DNA of 64,000 nt from Thiodiazotropha sp037384445 (GTDB taxonomy: Bacteria; Pseudomonadota; Gammaproteobacteria; Chromatiales; Chromatiaceae). Both the position numbers and the translations under genes were made by a program. The notes beneath the pieces are model-generated. The model searched no databases. It saw only the letters and a list, made by a program, of their open reading frames with translations, and was not told the origin of the DNA. Location of the stretch: assembly GCA_037384445.1 (NCBI GenBank), contig JARRNY010000024.1, forward strand, positions 1 through 64,000, in the 5' to 3' direction. This document shows, in pieces, positions 61,839-64,000 of the stretch; the stretch's first letter is position 1; the number at the start of each line of letters is the position of its first letter.

Positions 61839-62877
61839 CGCCATAATCGGTTGGGATCTCGGCGGAGCCCATATCAAGTCTGCACGCATCGATGGCAGAG
61901 GCTGCGTCGATTCAGTGGTGCAGATGCCCTGTCCGCTGTGGCAGGGGTTGGACCGCCTGGAATCGGGTATCGATTCGGTGCTTGAGGTGCTTGGCGAGAG
62001 CAAGGGGTTGCGACATGCCGTCACCATGACGGGGGAACTGGTCGATCTGTTCCCCGATCGGATCAGTGGTGTGAAGGCCCTGATCGAGGTGATGAGTCGA
62101 CGTTTTTCAGCCTCCAACCTGGCGATCTACAGCGGATCAGCAGGCTTCCTCAATCCGGAAAAGGCGATCAACAGTGCGCTGCAGGTAGCCTCGGCCAACT
62201 GGCTCGCTACCGCCTCGCTGGCGGCCAGACAGATCCCTGAGGGAGTGTTGATCGATATCGGCAGCACCACCACCGATCTGATTCCCTTCGCTGACAAACA
62301 GGTACTGGCGTGTGACACTAGCGATCATCAGCGACTGGTTGCCCAGTCGATGGTCTATAGCGGGATCGTGCGTACCCCGTTGATGGCGATTACCGATAAA
62401 GTCCCCTTTGCAGGAGAGTGGGTTCATTTGATGGCGGAACACTTCGCAACCACAGCGGATATCTATCGACTCACCGGTGAACTGCCGGAGGGTGTCGATC
62501 TGCTGCCCAGCGCTGACAATGGCGAGAAGAGCCTGGCCGGCAGTGTGCGTCGCCTGGCACGCATGCTGGGGCTGGATGCGGATGCCACAGACATCGATGG
62601 TTGGCGCGCAGTCTCCCGCTACATCGCCGAGCAGCAGCTACGACAGATTACCGATGCCTGCGAGCGGCAGCTCTCCCGGCCTGGGCTCTCTCTGTCTGCT
62701 CCTCTGGTAGGCGCCGGCGTAGGGCGTTTTCTGGTGCAGCGTATGAGTCATCGGCTCGGACGGCCCTATGTGGGTCTCGAATCGCTGTTCACCTGTGGCC
62801 AGGGCAATGCGGAGAAAGCTGCCGAATGTGCGCCTGCTGTTGCTGTTGCCAGACTCGCCTGGGGGGATGCCGCGTGA
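61822..62877 (+). CDS. MfnF-like H4MPT-linked C1 transfer pathway protein (hydantoinase/kinase fold)
   Basis: A 351-residue protein of the ASKHA fold: IIGWDLGGAHIKSAR at the start, VTMTGELVDLFPDR, IDIGSTTTDLIP and a C-terminal GAGVGRFLV. It belongs to the family long labelled a probable H4MPT-linked C1 pathway protein, whose archaeal relative MfnF couples the furan and amine halves of methanofuran. Coupled on both sides to neighbours by overlaps. Confidence 0.87.
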   Translation: MSVQHDAIIGWDLGGAHIKSARIDGRGCVDSVVQMPCPLWQGLDRLESGIDSVLEVLGESKGLRHAVTMTGELVDLFPDRISGVKALIEVMSRRFSASNLAIYSGSAGFLNPEKAINSALQVASANWLATASLAARQIPEGVLIDIGSTTTDLIPFADKQVLACDTSDHQRLVAQSMVYSGIVRTPLMAITDKVPFAGEWVHLMAEHFATTADIYRLTGELPEGVDLLPSADNGEKSLAGSVRRLARMLGLDADATDIDGWRAVSRYIAEQQLRQITDACERQLSRPGLSLSAPLVGAGVGRFLVQRMSHRLGRPYVGLESLFTCGQGNAEKAAECAPAVAVARLAWGDAA

Positions 62878-64000
62878 ATCCCATCGCACTCGATTTTCCC
62901 TATCGCCCTGACAGCTCACCCCTGTTCGAGGCCATTGCCCAGGATCCCTGGGCTGCCTTTCTCGACAGCGGCCGTCCTTTCAGTGAACAGGGCCGCTACG
63001 ACATTCTGACCGCAGATCCGGTCTGCGTCTTGGTCACCCGTGGTGAGCAGACCCGTATCTACCGCAATGGCGCCGACATGCGTCTCTCACTGGATGATCC
63101 TTTTCAACTGTTGCGCGAGGAGATGGGGCCGCTGACACCCAGCCTTGAGGGCATTCCCTTCTGTGGCGGCGCGGTCGGCTACTTCGGCTACGATCTTGGT
63201 CGCCGCCTGGAGCGGATGCCGAGTATCGCTGAGGATATGGAGCATCTGCCGGAGATGGCCGTCGGTATCCATGACTGGGCGCTGGTGGTCGATCATCAGC
63301 GCCAGCGCAGTTGGCTGGTAGGCCGCAATCCCACCCGCATCGAGCGCTACCGCAGACTACTGCTGCGGGTACCGGAGAATGCCGCCAATCCTCGTCCAAC
63401 CGCCCCCTATCGGGTCATGGGCGAAGTCTGCTCGAACATGACGCATGCCGAATATCTCGCGTCGATTGGAAAAATCAAACGCTATATCCTTGATGGCGAC
63501 TGCTATCAGGTCAACTTCGCACAGCGTTTCTCTGTTGCCGCCGAGGGTGATCCCTGGCAGGCCTATAAGGGATTACGCCAGCTCAACGCAGCGCCTTTCG
63601 CCGCCTACCTGAGCACGCCCCACTGTAAGGTGTTGAGCACCTCTCCCGAACGCTTTCTTGAAGTTCGCAGCGACCGGGTGGAGACCAAACCGATCAAGGG
63701 AACCGCACCCAGGGGAGGGGACCCGGTCGAAGACATGATGCTTGGCGAGATGCTGAAGAGCAGCCACAAGGATCAGGCCGAGAACGTGATGATCGTCGAT
63801 CTGCTGCGCAATGACCTGGGCAAAGTCTGCGCCCCCGGCACGGTCGAGGTACCGGAGCTGTTCAAACTGGAGAGCTTCGCACGGGTGCATCATCTGGTGA
63901 GTAAGGTCTGCGGTCAGCTGGCTAAGGGGCAGGATGCGATCTCCCTGCTGCGTGCCTGTTTTCCGGGTGGTTCGATTACCGGAGCACCGAAACTGCGTTC
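62874..64000 (+). CDS. pabB: Aminodeoxychorismate synthase component I (3' end beyond window)
   Basis: Starts with GTG 62874 overlapping the previous TGA and is open to the window end (375 residues). Anthranilate synthase/PabB hallmarks are visible: an N-terminal part with GGAVGYFGYDLGRRLE, GDCYQVNFAQRF, STSPERFLEV, KPIKGTAPRG and FPGGSITGAPK. KPIKGT is the PabB-type motif carrying the active-site lysine. It supplies p-aminobenzoate, consumed by the RFAP synthase-like enzyme and by DHPS. pab genes are known members of methylotrophy islands. Confidence 0.92.
   Translation, partial: MNPIALDFPYRPDSSPLFEAIAQDPWAAFLDSGRPFSEQGRYDILTADPVCVLVTRGEQTRIYRNGADMRLSLDDPFQLLREEMGPLTPSLEGIPFCGGAVGYFGYDLGRRLERMPSIAEDMEHLPEMAVGIHDWALVVDHQRQRSWLVGRNPTRIERYRRLLLRVPENAANPRPTAPYRVMGEVCSNMTHAEYLASIGKIKRYILDGDCYQVNFAQRFSVAAEGDPWQAYKGLRQLNAAPFAAYLSTPHCKVLSTSPERFLEVRSDRVETKPIKGTAPRGGDPVEDMMLGEMLKSSHKDQAENVMIVDLLRNDLGKVCAPGTVEVPELFKLESFARVHHLVSKVCGQLAKGQDAISLLRACFPGGSITGAPKLR

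Noticed and set aside
1..64000. CRISPR arrays, tRNA, rRNA, intact insertion sequences, prophage genes
   Set aside because: Looked for regular repeats, cloverleaf-like sequences and transposase or integrase genes; none was found apart from the transposase remnant at 4435-4725.

Overview
The window looks like a chromosomal segment of a gammaproteobacterium with a complete-looking, H4MPT-linked C1 (methanol, formaldehyde, formate) oxidation island. The gene content (XoxF-type methanol dehydrogenase, PQQ synthesis, Fhc complex, MtdB, Mch, Fae, a quinoprotein-associated SoxYZ-like carrier) resembles what is reported for sulfur-oxidising Chromatiales/Sedimenticola/Thiodiazotropha-like bacteria; that placement is inference from gene style, no rRNA is present.

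Layout. 1-8 kb: a truncated FMN glutamate-synthase-like gene, a phospholipase-C-like protein with a C-terminal multihaem tail, a decayed transposase end and a large AT-rich secreted protein of unknown function. 8-12.4 kb: lexA divergent from mrfA-mrfB (DNA repair helicase and exonuclease), with two GTTC-N7-GTTC type boxes between them. 12.4-18.6 kb: hybrid histidine kinase, TauE/SafE permease, an AcoR-type sigma-54 activator and a dihydropteroate synthase. 18.6-27.3 kb: porin, two-subunit NAD-dependent formate dehydrogenase, and a NitT/TauT-type ABC importer. 27.4-42 kb: the quinoprotein region, with metallo-hydrolase and SoxYZ-like carrier, small periplasmic proteins of unknown function, two YVTN propellers, a PQQ-associated ABC system, a CxxxCW rhodanese-like protein, xoxJ, a broken xoxG and xoxF. 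42.6-47 kb: prolyl aminopeptidase and pqqABCDE. 47.3-52 kb: fhcBADC. 52.3-64 kb: mptG-like, mtdB, two ATP-grasp ligases, mch, a CitG-like gene, fae, a PTPS fusion, a HisA-like gene, MfnD- and MfnF-like genes and pabB (cut by the window end).

How it works together. Methanol would be oxidised in the periplasm by XoxF with PQQ and a lanthanide. Formaldehyde would be captured by Fae on H4MPT, passed through MtdB and Mch, released as formate by FhcABCD, and oxidised to CO2 with NADH formation by the formate dehydrogenase. The flanking genes make or tailor H4MPT and the methanofuran-type cofactor.

The most striking non-coding signal is that eight transcription units of this island each carry a sigma-54-like -24/-12 element (GG-N10-GC with TGGCAC/TTGC-like halves) in their upstream region, and four of these regions also contain GTGTCAC/GTGACAC dyads. 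An AcoR-type sigma-54 activator gene lies in the same window. This suggests one sigma-54 regulon for C1 oxidation, which I do not know to be described. Other points of note are the truncation of xoxG exactly at the haem motif, an intrinsic-terminator-like hairpin in the xoxF leader, the lexA/mrfAB arrangement, and a dispersed inverted-repeat element.
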